Made by a program: the position numbers and the translations under genes
NCBI GenBank assembly: GCA_002344565.1
Contig: DDTZ01000005.1
Span: forward strand, 5,449-67,580
Direction of reading: 5' to 3'
DNA from: Bdellovibrionaceae bacterium UBA2351
Lineage (GTDB): Bacteria > Bdellovibrionota > Bdellovibrionia > Bdellovibrionales > Bdellovibrionaceae
DNA: 62,132 bases
In this document: one piece after another, positions 1 through 9,187 of the stretch
Numbering within the stretch: the stretch's first letter is position 1
Layout of the letters: every line of letters begins with the position of its first letter
Notes under the pieces: model-generated
The model's database searches: none
The model's input: only the letters and a program-made list of their open reading frames with translations
Told to the model about the DNA's origin: nothing

Positions 1-1521
1 GAATCCAGTTTCGCCGGCATTTAATTTTTCAACAGCTTGACGACCATTTGAAAGCGCTACGATTTTTAAATCATCTGCTAACGTGTCGTAACCTTTGAAA
101 ATAGTTTTCGCTGATTTCTGGCTAACGTCGTTTGACCATTTAATCAAGTGAGCTTGATCAGAATCTAGAGCTTTACCTTTCCAGCTAGCTTTAGATTTTG
201 ATTTCGCTTCATTCAAGTGAGTTTCAAATTCAGCTTCGTTGACTTCAATATTTTTTTCGTTCGCAATCAAACGAGTTAAATCAACAGGAAAGCCGTACGT
301 ATCGTACATTTTGAATGTGATTTCACCTGGCAGAACTTTTTGGTTTTTAGCTTTCAAGTTTTTAATTTCGTTTTCAAGAATTTCAGCACCCGTATCCAAT
401 GTTTGGATGAAACGAGTTTCTTCATCTTTTACAGATGATAAAATAAATTCGCGTCTGTTTTTTAATTCAGGGTAAACGTCACCCATGTGACCAATCAATG
501 AATCCACCATCGGCAGCAACAATGATTTGTCAGATAACTTACGTCCGTAACGAATCGCACGCCTCATGATACGACGTAAAACATAACCACGACCTTCATT
601 GCCTGGTAAGGCACCATCGGCAATCAAGAAACCGGTTGTACGGCAATGATCTGCAAGCACACGGAAAGCGGCCGCACGTTCTGCCAATTCTATACTAGCT
701 GCTAATTTGGCACGATCATTCACATACTCAACACCACTCACCTTCATGGCAGTCTGAATCATCGGAGTAAATAAATCGGTGTCGTAATTATTCAACTGAT
801 TTTGTACAACGGCAACGACGCGCTCTAAACCCGATCCCGTATCCACCGATGGTTTTGGAAGAGGTTCAAGCACGCCTGGTGATTTTTCAAAGAACTGCAT
901 GAAAACCAGATTCCAAATTTCAACAATGCGGTCTTCGCCGCTCGCGATACTTTTATATGGATCTTTTTCTTTACCGAACTGCTCACCGCGATCATAGAAA
1001 ATTTCAGAACACGGTCCACATGGGCCGGTGTCACCCATTCTCCAGAAGTTATCCTTTTCACCAAAACGGAAAATACGATCTTTAGGGATACCTTCTTGTT
1101 TGTGCCAAATATCTGCCGCTTCATCGTCCGTTTCAAACGCAGTTACATACAAACGATTTTTATCTAATCCTAAATCCTTAGTTAAATATTCCCAAGCAAA
1201 GTGAATGGCATCTTTCTTAAAATAATCACCGAACGAAAAATTACCAAGCATTTCAAAAAAGGTATGATGACGAGCCGTGAAACCCACGTTGTCCAAATCA
1301 TTATGTTTGCCGCCTGCGCGGACGCATTTTTGCGAGGTTACAGCGCGTGAATAGGGGCGCTTTTCTAAACCCAAGAACGCATTCTTGAACTGGTTCATAC
1401 CAGCGTTTGTGAATAGCAACGTAGGGTCGTCCTCAGGGATCAAAGACGAGCTAGCCACAGCGGTGTGGTTTTGTTTTTTAAAATAATCGATAAACGACTG
1501 TCTAACTTGATGACTGTTCAC
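1..1521 (-). CDS. alaS: Alanyl-tRNA synthetase, N-terminal 507 residues (gene runs off the window)
   Basis: Charges tRNA-Ala with alanine in the cytoplasm. The N-terminal class II catalytic core is visible: FIDYFKKQNHTAV, LLFTNAGMNQFK, the RHHTFFEMLGNFSFGDYF stretch and GDTGPCGPCSEIFYD. The tRNA-recognition region follows with GYVLRRIMRRAIRYG. Only about 507 of the roughly 870 residues usual for the family are present, because the 3' end lies left of position 1; editing and C-Ala domains are not covered. The start is a GTG at 1521, preceded by GGGAG at good spacing and lying inside the last codons of recX (20 nt overlap). An internal ATG would cut off the conserved start. recX followed by alaS is a common bacterial order. 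Confidence 0.97.
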   Translation of the reverse strand, partial: MNSHQVRQSFIDYFKKQNHTAVASSSLIPEDDPTLLFTNAGMNQFKNAFLGLEKRPYSRAVTSQKCVRAGGKHNDLDNVGFTARHHTFFEMLGNFSFGDYFKKDAIHFAWEYLTKDLGLDKNRLYVTAFETDDEAADIWHKQEGIPKDRIFRFGEKDNFWRMGDTGPCGPCSEIFYDRGEQFGKEKDPYKSIASGEDRIVEIWNLVFMQFFEKSPGVLEPLPKPSVDTGSGLERVVAVVQNQLNNYDTDLFTPMIQTAMKVSGVEYVNDRAKLAASIELAERAAAFRVLADHCRTTGFLIADGALPGNEGRGYVLRRIMRRAIRYGRKLSDKSLLLPMVDSLIGHMGDVYPELKNRREFILSSVKDEETRFIQTLDTGAEILENEIKNLKAKNQKVLPGEITFKMYDTYGFPVDLTRLIANEKNIEVNEAEFETHLNEAKSKSKASWKGKALDSDQAHLIKWSNDVSQKSAKTIFKGYDTLADDLKIVALSNGRQAVEKLNAGETGF

Positions 1522-1963
1522 TGATGACTCCCTTAAGGGCTTTTGCAACGATGGCTGATCCAAACCCTCTTGAGATTAAAAAACGACTCAGTTTTAATTT
1601 CAAGTTTGAATCCATCGTTCGGTTAAGTATTTTTCTGCGAAGTAATCTAATGGCCTTCTCTAACTCTTGCTCCTCGTCCTCGGACTGGGGCGGAAGGCCT
1701 TTTTGTGACAAATACCCATTAATGTAACGGATACCTTTGTTTTTATTGTGTAAAGAACGGGCAACTGATTCCGACAATTGTTCTTTAGGCTTAAGCCATT
1801 TGTTTTCGATGGCCCAGGTAACGCCCTCTTCAATTTCTTCAGGGGTATAGCGAGGTTTCTTTTTATCTTGGAAATCTTTAAGACGACGAAGTTTGGTCTT
1901 CAGTTCACGCTCTGAATGATCGCGCTTGGCCAAGTAGTACATAATGGAGTGCTTGATTCCCAT
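1502..1963 (-). CDS. recX: RecX-family regulator of RecA
   Basis: Small helical-repeat protein of 153 residues that in characterised bacteria binds RecA filaments and limits their activity. The sequence has the RecX pattern: AKRDHSERELKTKL near the N-terminus, then an acidic AIENKWL segment and an RSLHNKNKGIRYINGYLSQKG segment typical of the second three-helix unit. It overlaps alaS downstream, so the two are probably co-transcribed. recA is not in this window: the gene upstream encodes an unrelated barrel protein, so recX is separated from recA here unless recA lies elsewhere. No strong Shine-Dalgarno precedes the ATG. Confidence 0.85.
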   Translation of the reverse strand: MGIKHSIMYYLAKRDHSERELKTKLRRLKDFQDKKKPRYTPEEIEEGVTWAIENKWLKPKEQLSESVARSLHNKNKGIRYINGYLSQKGLPPQSEDEEQELEKAIRLLRRKILNRTMDSNLKLKLSRFLISRGFGSAIVAKALKGVISEQSSS

Positions 1964-2068
1964 TAGTTAGTTTTGCCGCAAATTTGGGAAGGATTCAAGG
2001 GGCAAACAGGCAGAGTTAGAGGGCTCGTGACCCTACCCTGCTCGGCCTGACTGCCTAGAGGATTTTCT

Positions 2069-2641
2069 TTAGTAAAAAAGCGAGAAATTAAGCGCCATGA
2101 TTTGGAAGCGAGTACCGCCATCTACCACAACCAAACGTCCTTCTGGCGTGTAGGCGACTTTATCCATTAATAAAATACGTTTTCCGGCACCGACAAGGAA
2201 ACCGATTTTTGATTCATTTTTGAATTTGTCGTTAATCACATTCAACATACCCAAACCCGCTTTAGCGTAGAATGAGTCTTTTAGGTTATTATCAAAATTA
2301 TATACACCCACACCTAAAACTTCAAAGTAGCTTGATCCGCCGCCACCGCTTTGGTTGTAAAAATGAGCTTCCGCACCCACCTGGATGTTGCTTCTGATAA
2401 CTTTAACAACCGAGGCTGCGGCTTCGATCACGGTGTTAGTTTCGCCGCCGGCTTTAAAACTAGAAAGACCACCACCAGTATTCATTGTTTGAAGTTCCCA
2501 ATCAAAATCAGCGTAATACGATTGTTGAACCGGTGCCGGAGCGACTTGCGTAGCCGGGCGACTGGCTTTCTTTTGAGCCATTGCATTGAAACTAAATATC
2601 ATTGTAAAAATAGACAAAATATAGACAGCGAACTTCATCAT
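2069..2641 (-). CDS. Small outer-membrane beta-barrel protein, hypothetical
   Basis: 190 residues with a clear Sec signal peptide (cleavage probably after AMA, about residue 22) and a short Ala/Pro-rich linker. Alternating hydrophobic/polar strands follow, and the protein ends with an aromatic residue (NFSLFY), as most outer-membrane barrels do. A Gly/Ser-rich loop (NQSGGGGSSY) lies in the middle. The length suits an eight-stranded barrel of the OmpW/OmpA type, but I cannot assign a family. AGGAG precedes the ATG and a good sigma-70-like promoter lies at 2678-2705, so the gene is probably transcribed independently of pcrA upstream. Confidence 0.7.
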   Translation of the reverse strand: MMKFAVYILSIFTMIFSFNAMAQKKASRPATQVAPAPVQQSYYADFDWELQTMNTGGGLSSFKAGGETNTVIEAAASVVKVIRSNIQVGAEAHFYNQSGGGGSSYFEVLGVGVYNFDNNLKDSFYAKAGLGMLNVINDKFKNESKIGFLVGAGKRILLMDKVAYTPEGRLVVVDGGTRFQIMALNFSLFY

Positions 2642-2677
2642 AACTTCTCCTGAAAAACTTTTTAAGTGGTAAGCGAT

Positions 2678-2705
2678 ATCATAACTTTGTTGGATAAGCG
2701 GTCAA
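2678..2705 (-). promoter_or_regulatory. Sigma-70-like promoter for the barrel gene
   Basis: Read on the minus strand: TTGACC (2705-2700), 16-nt spacer, TATGAT (2683-2678). Both hexamers match the consensus at five of six positions. It lies about 35 nt before the ATG at 2641, leaving a short leader with AGGAG. Confidence 0.6.
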
Positions 2706-2708
2706 TAC

Positions 2709-5006
2709 TTATTTAATTACTTCAAGGCGCGCGTATTTTACCACAAACTTTTTGATCGTATTATCGGCAAATAAAACGCTCACTTTGTATAGTTCCCCCG
2801 AACCTTCAGTCTCAAAAACAGAGCCAGTTCCAAAGGTTGGATGACGAACCTTCATACCTTTAGAAAAGTGGGGTTTAGAGGGCGCATCATCGTCCGGATG
2901 CGACTGAACATCAAAGTCATCATCAAACGATTTCTTGCTGCTTTGGTATCCACCACTCGCGGGCATCACCGGACGATTACTGCCATAGCTAGAGCCCGAT
3001 GAAGACGAGGCATAACGATCAAAGAAATTGTTTGTTACTGACGTTTTGAATTGAACCAGTTCGTTTGGAATTTCTTTAAGGAAACGCGACGGTGGATGAG
3101 CCTGATCCTGACCCCAGATTTTACGAGTTTTTGCGTACGACAGACTCAAACGTTTGCGGGCCCGGGTCATCCCTACGTAAGCCAAACGTCGCTCTTCTTC
3201 CATATCGTCGTCGGAATCGGATTCGAATCTAAGACTTGGGAAAAGGCCATCTTCCATTCCGACGATGAATACGTATGGGAATTCAAGGCCTTTGGAAATA
3301 TGTAGTGTCATCAACGTCACCGAGTTTACATCTTGCTTTAATTGATCCGCATCTGAGGCGAGTGACATTTCCTCTAGGAAAGTTTGAAGCGTCCCCTCCT
3401 CACCGCGCTCTTTTAGGAACTGCGCGATGGCATTATCTAACTCTTCCAAGTTATCGATGCGGGCTTCGGCTTCAGTGGTGCCTTCCGCTTTTAATGCTTT
3501 TAGGTATTCTGTTTTTTCCAAGATTAAAGGGTACAATTCATCCAAACGGTAGGTTTGACTGAGCTTACGAATGTCTTCCAATAAATCTAAAAAACGACGA
3601 ACCTTACCTGTTGTTCCCGCATTGAAAACACGGCCATCGATAGCTTTCTGGGCTGCCGCTAGGAACGTGATTTTATCCCTATCCACAATCTCATCGATCT
3701 TTTCCACAGTCGTTTTACCAATACCACGAGTAGGAACATTAATAATACGTTTAACCGCGATATCATCCGCTGGATTTAAGCATAACTTCAGATACGAGAT
3801 GACGTCTTTGATCTCCATACGATCATAGAAACGTACGCCCCCAACGATACGATACGGAATCGAAGCCGATCTCAGCTGCTCCTCGATAACTCGTGACTGT
3901 GAATTTGTACGATAGAAAATAGCGTAATCGTTATAACTACCCTCGCCTTCATTCATCCAGCTCTGTAGCGTTTTAACGACGTAACGAGCTTCGTCGTATT
4001 CACTGCGCTCCTCACGTATTTCAATTAGGTCGCCTGGGTTATTGTTCGTAAATAACGTTTTGTTTTTTCTTTGTGTGTTGTTTTTGATAACTGCCGTCGC
4101 CGCTTGAACAATATTATTGGTCGAACGATAGTTTTCTTCTAACTTGATAGTTTTCGCATCGGTGAAGTCTTTTTCGAAATCCAAAATATTTTGGATATCG
4201 GCCCCCCGCCAGCTGTAGATTGATTGATCTTCATCACCCACCACACATACGTTGCGGTGGAAATGTCCCAACTGTTTTACCAACAAATATTGAATGTGGT
4301 TGGTGTCCTGATACTCATCCACCATAATGAATTTGAATTTCTTTTGATATTCTAAAAGTAAATCGGGATACATGTTAAACAATTCGTGCGTTTTCAGTAA
4401 AAGATCGTCGAAATCTAATGCATTTGCCATCTTCAAAGTTGCTTCGTAGGCGGTGTAGACTTCTAACGTTTTTGGATCCATCAAATTGCGATTGCCTTTT
4501 TTCACAGCATCCGGAGTCAAACCCATCATTTTCGCAGAGCTAATTCGGGCTTGAAACGTTTTTGGAGGATACAATTTGTCGTTAATTCCAAGCGATTGAA
4601 CCACTTTTTTGATGGCTGATAGCTGATCCGAGCTATCATAAATCGTGAAATACTGTTTATAGTCCAAAAGCGTTATGTGCTGCTTCAAAATCCGAACACA
4701 GAAACTATGAAACGTTGAAATCCACAAATAGCCATGCACTGGGATTCCTAAAGACGACAACAATTGGAAAATTCGGCTTTCCATTTCATGAGCCGCTTTG
4801 TTAGTAAATGTCATACATAGCACCTCATCCGGAGCCGCTAAGCCTTGTGCCACTAGGTGCGCCATACGATGAGTCAACACGCGCGTTTTTCCAGAACCTG
4901 CACCAGCTAAGATCAACAGAGGACCTGTTTGATGCAGCACAGCCTCGCGCTGTGGAGGATTCAGTTTATCAGTAAGAATCTGTGTAGGCGTCTTCGTGTT
5001 TTCCAT
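2709..5006 (-). CDS. pcrA: UvrD/PcrA-type superfamily 1 DNA helicase
   Basis: ATP-driven 3'-5' DNA helicase for repair and replication restart. All SF1A motifs are present: Walker A AGAGSGKT (K40), DEYQDTN (D230/E231), GDEDQSIYSWRGAD, TLHISKGLEFPYVFIVG and RLAYVGMTRARKRL. After a Ser/Gly-rich linker, the last about 50 residues form a Tudor-like domain (GMKVRHPTFGTGSV), as in PcrA and UvrD, where it contacts RNA polymerase. I place the start at the ATG at 5006 (765 residues), where MENTKT leads into the conserved LNPPQREAV. A TTG at 5054 would add 16 residues unlike the family. Whether to call it uvrD or pcrA is a naming matter. Confidence 0.93.
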   Translation of the reverse strand: MENTKTPTQILTDKLNPPQREAVLHQTGPLLILAGAGSGKTRVLTHRMAHLVAQGLAAPDEVLCMTFTNKAAHEMESRIFQLLSSLGIPVHGYLWISTFHSFCVRILKQHITLLDYKQYFTIYDSSDQLSAIKKVVQSLGINDKLYPPKTFQARISSAKMMGLTPDAVKKGNRNLMDPKTLEVYTAYEATLKMANALDFDDLLLKTHELFNMYPDLLLEYQKKFKFIMVDEYQDTNHIQYLLVKQLGHFHRNVCVVGDEDQSIYSWRGADIQNILDFEKDFTDAKTIKLEENYRSTNNIVQAATAVIKNNTQRKNKTLFTNNNPGDLIEIREERSEYDEARYVVKTLQSWMNEGEGSYNDYAIFYRTNSQSRVIEEQLRSASIPYRIVGGVRFYDRMEIKDVISYLKLCLNPADDIAVKRIINVPTRGIGKTTVEKIDEIVDRDKITFLAAAQKAIDGRVFNAGTTGKVRRFLDLLEDIRKLSQTYRLDELYPLILEKTEYLKALKAEGTTEAEARIDNLEELDNAIAQFLKERGEEGTLQTFLEEMSLASDADQLKQDVNSVTLMTLHISKGLEFPYVFIVGMEDGLFPSLRFESDSDDDMEEERRLAYVGMTRARKRLSLSYAKTRKIWGQDQAHPPSRFLKEIPNELVQFKTSVTNNFFDRYASSSSGSSYGSNRPVMPASGGYQSSKKSFDDDFDVQSHPDDDAPSKPHFSKGMKVRHPTFGTGSVFETEGSGELYKVSVLFADNTIKKFVVKYARLEVIK

Positions 5007-5136
5007 GCGGTTTAAACCTTTACCCTGAGCTGTATCAAAATACAATTCTAACAATTGTTTTCGTGACTTCTTTTTTGTTAATGGGGTTCAATATCTAGGT
5101 AGCCAGTCAAGGTTACTTTTCACTCCGGGGGGATGA

Positions 5137-6027
5137 ATGAAAAGTTCTTTATTGATGTTCTGGATCGCGATTGTACTACCATGGGCCGCAGTTGCTCAAC
5201 AAACCAGCGTCAATATAACGACGTTTAACCTAAAATGGTTTGGCATTGGCGGAAATCCCAATGCTCCTGTTAAAGAATACCGCATTAAATACGTTAAAAA
5301 TCTCATCTCTACCTACCTTGCCAAAACCAATATTTTTGTTTTCGAAGAAGTGGTTGTTGTAAAAGACATCCCCTCTATTCTGCCATCGGGTTGGACATGC
5401 ATCAGCTACCAACATCCACAACCTCAACATCAAAAAATAGTTCTTTGCGGCGCCCCGGGAGTCAGCCTAAACAAAGTGAGCTATGACAACAATTTCACAA
5501 TCGAAGAAGCGCAAGCTGGAAATGCAAATCTAAGACCGGCTGTGCGTGTGGATGTGGTTGAAACTAAATCCAAACGCAACTTATTCACTTTAGTTGGCGT
5601 TCACTTAAAAGCGATGCCGAATGAAACTAAATTACGTGTAGAGCAAGCATTAGCGATCTCTAAAGATTTAGCACGCATTCCGCAAGGCCGTCCGGTAGTT
5701 ATGACGGGCGACATGAATACATTCCTAAAATCGGAAACAAAACAAGCCGAGGACGATGTCCCTTTAATTCTAAAGGCGCTTAATTCTGGCGCGCGAGGGT
5801 TTGTACATGTTCCTCATAAAGCGAACACGTACACATTCCGCAGCCCAGAGTTTCGTAATCAGTTAGATCATTTCTATGTTCGCGGCACAATGCGTGTGAC
5901 GTTCTTGCCTGAGGTGTTCCCGGTATGTAGCGCCACTCAAAACGGAACCGGCTACATGAACTTTGAATTCTACTACAAAAACGTATCGGACCACTGCCCA
6001 GTGACGATGCAAATCGTAGTACAGTAA
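5137..6027 (+). CDS. Secreted endonuclease/exonuclease/phosphatase-family protein
   Basis: 296 residues beginning with a signal peptide (to about residue 20, VAQQ). The EEP-fold metal and catalytic residues are recognisable: TTFNLKWF (N31), VFEEV (E70/E71), VGVHLKA (H156), TGDMNTF (D192, N194) and the C-terminal SDHCPV (D285/H286). This places it with DNase I-like phosphodiesterases; the substrate could be DNA, RNA or a lipid or sugar phosphate. The signal peptide means it acts outside the cytoplasm, plausible for nucleic-acid digestion by a predator, but that is inference. A G-rich Shine-Dalgarno precedes the ATG. It stands alone, convergent with the next gene. Confidence 0.8.
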   Translation: MKSSLLMFWIAIVLPWAAVAQQTSVNITTFNLKWFGIGGNPNAPVKEYRIKYVKNLISTYLAKTNIFVFEEVVVVKDIPSILPSGWTCISYQHPQPQHQKIVLCGAPGVSLNKVSYDNNFTIEEAQAGNANLRPAVRVDVVETKSKRNLFTLVGVHLKAMPNETKLRVEQALAISKDLARIPQGRPVVMTGDMNTFLKSETKQAEDDVPLILKALNSGARGFVHVPHKANTYTFRSPEFRNQLDHFYVRGTMRVTFLPEVFPVCSATQNGTGYMNFEFYYKNVSDHCPVTMQIVVQ

Positions 6028-6040
6028 AAGACTATTTGCC

Positions 6041-7144
6041 TTACTTCATAAAGACGGCGGAGATAATTTCATAAGTGATCAGCAATACAATGATGATCTC
6101 TAACAGATGACTCCGCCGCACATTCATCTCGCCCTGTAAAAGATTACTTACCTGAGCCAAGATATTCATTTTTCGAGTCACACTATCTTGCCAATCTTTC
6201 AACCGAAACTGCGCAGCAGCCCCTCGATAAATTTTTGCTAAATAGAAATCCCCCACTACCTTAAGTGAGTTTTCAACTCTCTCTAGAAACTCAATGAACT
6301 CGATATAGCGCGAACTTGCGTCTTCGTATAGGCGATCGTATTTAGATGCCCATACTGAGTGACGTTTCTTTTGAATGTCCTCGTATAGCGAATTTAACTT
6401 AGCATCCAGTAAATCGTCATAGTAACGCATCTCCATGAGCTGCGTGATACTGAACTCCAAAATATCGGGAACATCGCGTGAACCACTGGGCTCGATTACG
6501 ATCGCCGAATTCCAATCGATGATGGCTAAATCATTCTCGCCATACTGATACATGGCTTCAGCTGATGCATCTTTCATGTCCTTAGATAGCTTAACCTGAT
6601 TTTCAGCTAGCATGACGGCCGTGAAGTCCGCTTTGCTTTTAAAATCATCGACAGTAAAACCATTTTCGAATTCTTCGATAAAATAAACGATGTAGTCTTC
6701 AAAACCTGACCAGTCGGTTGGTTTTTTCAATGCTGACGTAATCGTTTTCGTAATCTCGCGGGCTTGTTGTCGCGCTAGACTGTCTATTTCAGAACCTTCC
6801 TCTAACGCCTGAGCAATCTCGACAAGATCTTTCCAAGACGTACCTGTTGGAATAGAGATTTGGTAAATAATTGAAAGCGTACCAAAATCACGTAGCTTCA
6901 TGACTACATCAGCCTTAAACGAACGCTTTTGAGCCGTAAAAACTTCTTCGCCTAAACCAAATGTGACTGGAGGTTTTTTTAACTGAATCGCACGGTCGAT
7001 GTATTTTGGAACTTTAAATCGATCGGGACCACGATTATCCTGCAGAATGGCTTCTACATGAGGAATATTGATCTCTTCTGCGATATCGAAGAGACGGTAG
7101 ATAAGAATGGTACCTTTTTTAATTTTAATCTGACTTGAGTCCAT
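6041..7144 (-). CDS. RMD1/YagE family (DUF155) membrane-tail protein
   Basis: 367 residues, cytoplasmic until a single hydrophobic segment at the extreme C-terminus (LLEIIIVLLITYEIISAV), which is the hallmark of DUF155/RMD1 proteins together with the preceding RKMNILAQVSNLLQGEMNVRRSHLLE region. Yeast Rmd1 and relatives are linked to mitochondrial organisation; the bacterial role is unknown. An acidic, mostly helical middle precedes the tail. The start ATG at 7144 is followed directly by the structured domain. It is divergent from the metallopeptidase gene at 7272 and convergent with the EEP gene. Confidence 0.72.
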   Translation of the reverse strand: MDSSQIKIKKGTILIYRLFDIAEEINIPHVEAILQDNRGPDRFKVPKYIDRAIQLKKPPVTFGLGEEVFTAQKRSFKADVVMKLRDFGTLSIIYQISIPTGTSWKDLVEIAQALEEGSEIDSLARQQAREITKTITSALKKPTDWSGFEDYIVYFIEEFENGFTVDDFKSKADFTAVMLAENQVKLSKDMKDASAEAMYQYGENDLAIIDWNSAIVIEPSGSRDVPDILEFSITQLMEMRYYDDLLDAKLNSLYEDIQKKRHSVWASKYDRLYEDASSRYIEFIEFLERVENSLKVVGDFYLAKIYRGAAAQFRLKDWQDSVTRKMNILAQVSNLLQGEMNVRRSHLLEIIIVLLITYEIISAVFMK

Positions 7145-7235
7145 CGTAAGATTGTAATGAGGTGTTCAAAAGACAGTCAAACCCATAATTTTTACTAACT
7201 AGTTGATACCATTATACTTCTGTCTCATAACATTG

Positions 7236-7264
7236 TTGGTTTTCTAGGCATTAACGGCTATAAC
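7236..7264 (+). promoter_or_regulatory. Promoter predicted to give a leaderless mRNA
   Basis: TTGGTT (7236-7241), 17-nt spacer, TATAAC (7259-7264). A start point about 7 nt after the -10 box falls on or next to the ATG at 7272, and no Shine-Dalgarno is seen before that ATG. Confidence 0.4.
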
Positions 7265-7271
7265 ATCCCTC

Positions 7272-8654
7272 ATGAGTATGCGTACTTTGGCCGGCATTTT
7301 ATTGCTGTTTTCACTACTGGGTTGCGGGAAGTCATTTAAGAATGATGCCGATTCCGCATCCGGGACCGTTAAAGTGCAAATTATCGCACCTGGTTCTGTT
7401 TCTGAAGATCCAGAATCCACCAATCCGTATACATTTCAAATCGTAGAATTATTGGATGTGTATGACTTAGTATCGGCTTCTGGTCAATATGCTCAGTTTT
7501 ACACGCGGGCGTCACGATCGGATACGCGTCTGAATGGAACTCAGCCCCACGGGCAATACATGAAAAACAAAGATGGTGTTTTCATTCCGAAAAACTTTCT
7601 CACTCAACAAATCGCGACGCTTTATTACCATTCACAAAACATGATGCGCTTAGAAACCTCGTTAGATTTAGAAACAAAGCGTACGAGACCTTTGAAAATC
7701 GTATTAGATACTCCTGTTCTGAATACGAACCAAAGTGAAAACAACGCCTTTTACGATGGCGAACTCGACGCGATTATTTTCCTGAAATACTCTGAAGGAA
7801 ATCTGCCACTATCGTTGAATGGCGGCGTGTTTGCGCATGAATATTTCCATTCAATTTTCGAAAAGGTGGTTTTAAAGGCTGTGAAGACAAATCAAATCTT
7901 TAGTATGCCGATCACAATCAACAAGCTGATCAATAACAAAACGCTCGAGCGCGCCAAGAGCACCGACCTTTCTGCCAGTGCCGATAAAATAGGTAAAAAA
8001 TTAGCGGTTGGTTCATTGAGCCTAGATACTGAAAATGTTAAATGGTACTATACGCTGTTAGTTAAAGGCTTCAACGAAGGCTTAGCGGACTACTGGGGCT
8101 GGCAATACGTTCAAGATTCGGCATTCATTGCTCACTCTCTACCACAAACGATTACGACACGTAAGTTAGATTTAAAAACACAGAACATCGACACTTTGCA
8201 GTTATTATCGGAAGCAGAAATGTTGAGTATCGTATATCAAGTTTCTGATAGCGAAGAAGAAAAACTAGATTTGATTAATGCGTTCTCTTACTTGCTTGGC
8301 TCACGGGTCGCATTGTTCTTCAAATCATACTCCGAAAAAGTTCAGCAGGAACGCAAATTAAGCGATATCGAAATTAAAAAATTAATGAACCAAGCGGTTA
8401 TTAATTTTGTAAAAAGCTTAGCTAAAACCTTACCTCAGGTAACGATGGCAAGTAACCAATCAGAACTGATAAGCACGTATTCATTGATGTATGATTTCAT
8501 TTCGTCTCAAGAAATCAAAACAAAAAACGAGTGTGAGTTTTTGCGTGCATTTTTAGAAAACGATGCGAAGTGGAGCTCTAAAATTGAATGTGTTAGCAGC
8601 AGCCAGGATGCAACGGCGTCTTCTTTCAAAATTACGTCAAAGGCTGCTCAATGA
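7272..8654 (+). CDS. Lipoprotein with zinc-metallopeptidase signature
   Basis: 460 residues. A signal peptide ends in a lipobox (SLLGC, C18), so the protein is probably lipid-anchored. An HExxH motif (HEYFH, H189-H193) in a GGVFAHEYFHSIF helix is followed 76 residues later by KGFNEGLADYWGW (E269), the arrangement of gluzincin metallopeptidases, where a downstream glutamate is the third zinc ligand and the Asp two to three residues later is conserved. I cannot name the peptidase family. The next gene overlaps it by 4 nt and encodes a barrel-like protein, so the two are probably made together at the outer membrane. A second ATG two codons in is an alternative start. Confidence 0.72.
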   Translation: MSMRTLAGILLLFSLLGCGKSFKNDADSASGTVKVQIIAPGSVSEDPESTNPYTFQIVELLDVYDLVSASGQYAQFYTRASRSDTRLNGTQPHGQYMKNKDGVFIPKNFLTQQIATLYYHSQNMMRLETSLDLETKRTRPLKIVLDTPVLNTNQSENNAFYDGELDAIIFLKYSEGNLPLSLNGGVFAHEYFHSIFEKVVLKAVKTNQIFSMPITINKLINNKTLERAKSTDLSASADKIGKKLAVGSLSLDTENVKWYYTLLVKGFNEGLADYWGWQYVQDSAFIAHSLPQTITTRKLDLKTQNIDTLQLLSEAEMLSIVYQVSDSEEEKLDLINAFSYLLGSRVALFFKSYSEKVQQERKLSDIEIKKLMNQAVINFVKSLAKTLPQVTMASNQSELISTYSLMYDFISSQEIKTKNECEFLRAFLENDAKWSSKIECVSSSQDATASSFKITSKAAQ

Positions 8655-9187
8655 AGCAACTCATCGGGCTATCGTTCATTCTATTATTTAGCCTACCTAG
8701 TCTGGCTTTGAGCGTGTCCTTGTTTCCATTTGCACTAGAACAACGCTATACCGAAAATGAAAATCAGGATCTATACATGCAGAAAATGGACAGCTCGCTG
8801 GCTGCCGCGTTTTCATTTGATGGTTACCAGTTGGGATTAGAAACAACAAAGTGGTCACACGAATCCAGTGCACCATTAATCAGCTATAAAGAAACCTACA
8901 CAGAGCTAAACTCAACTCATCTATTTCTGATGGGTTCTACCCTTGAATACCTACATCTTTATTCTGGTATTGGCGTCGGCATGTATGAATCTAAATTAAA
9001 AAACAGCTTCAATGGCATCGCCAATGAAACTAATTCCGGACAAACTCTCTTTGCCTCGGGTATTGCATCGGCTCAGTTTGTTTATTCATATTTCCACGCC
9101 GCTTTAGATTTTCGTCTATTGATGGGTAAGGACTATCGCCCACAACCCACGCCCAGCGGCGTTTTCAAGATCGGTATTACATTTTAA
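8651..9187 (+). CDS. Outer-membrane barrel-like protein paired with the metallopeptidase
   Basis: 178 residues: signal peptide to about residue 19 (SLALS), then amphipathic strands with aromatic girdle residues and a terminal phenylalanine (FKIGITF), all typical of an outer-membrane barrel of eight to ten strands. It starts by an ATGA overlap with the metallopeptidase gene, implying translational coupling. No family recognised. Its 3' end overlaps the convergent phosphatase gene by 11 nt, so both transcripts cross the shared stop region. Confidence 0.65.
   Translation: MKQLIGLSFILLFSLPSLALSVSLFPFALEQRYTENENQDLYMQKMDSSLAAAFSFDGYQLGLETTKWSHESSAPLISYKETYTELNSTHLFLMGSTLEYLHLYSGIGVGMYESKLKNSFNGIANETNSGQTLFASGIASAQFVYSYFHAALDFRLLMGKDYRPQPTPSGVFKIGITF

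Noticed and set aside
1992..2056. tRNA-like or terminator-like hairpins between recX and the barrel gene
   Set aside because: Short complementary words (AGGCAG/CTGCCT, AGGG/CCCT) occur, but there is no cloverleaf, T-loop or T run.
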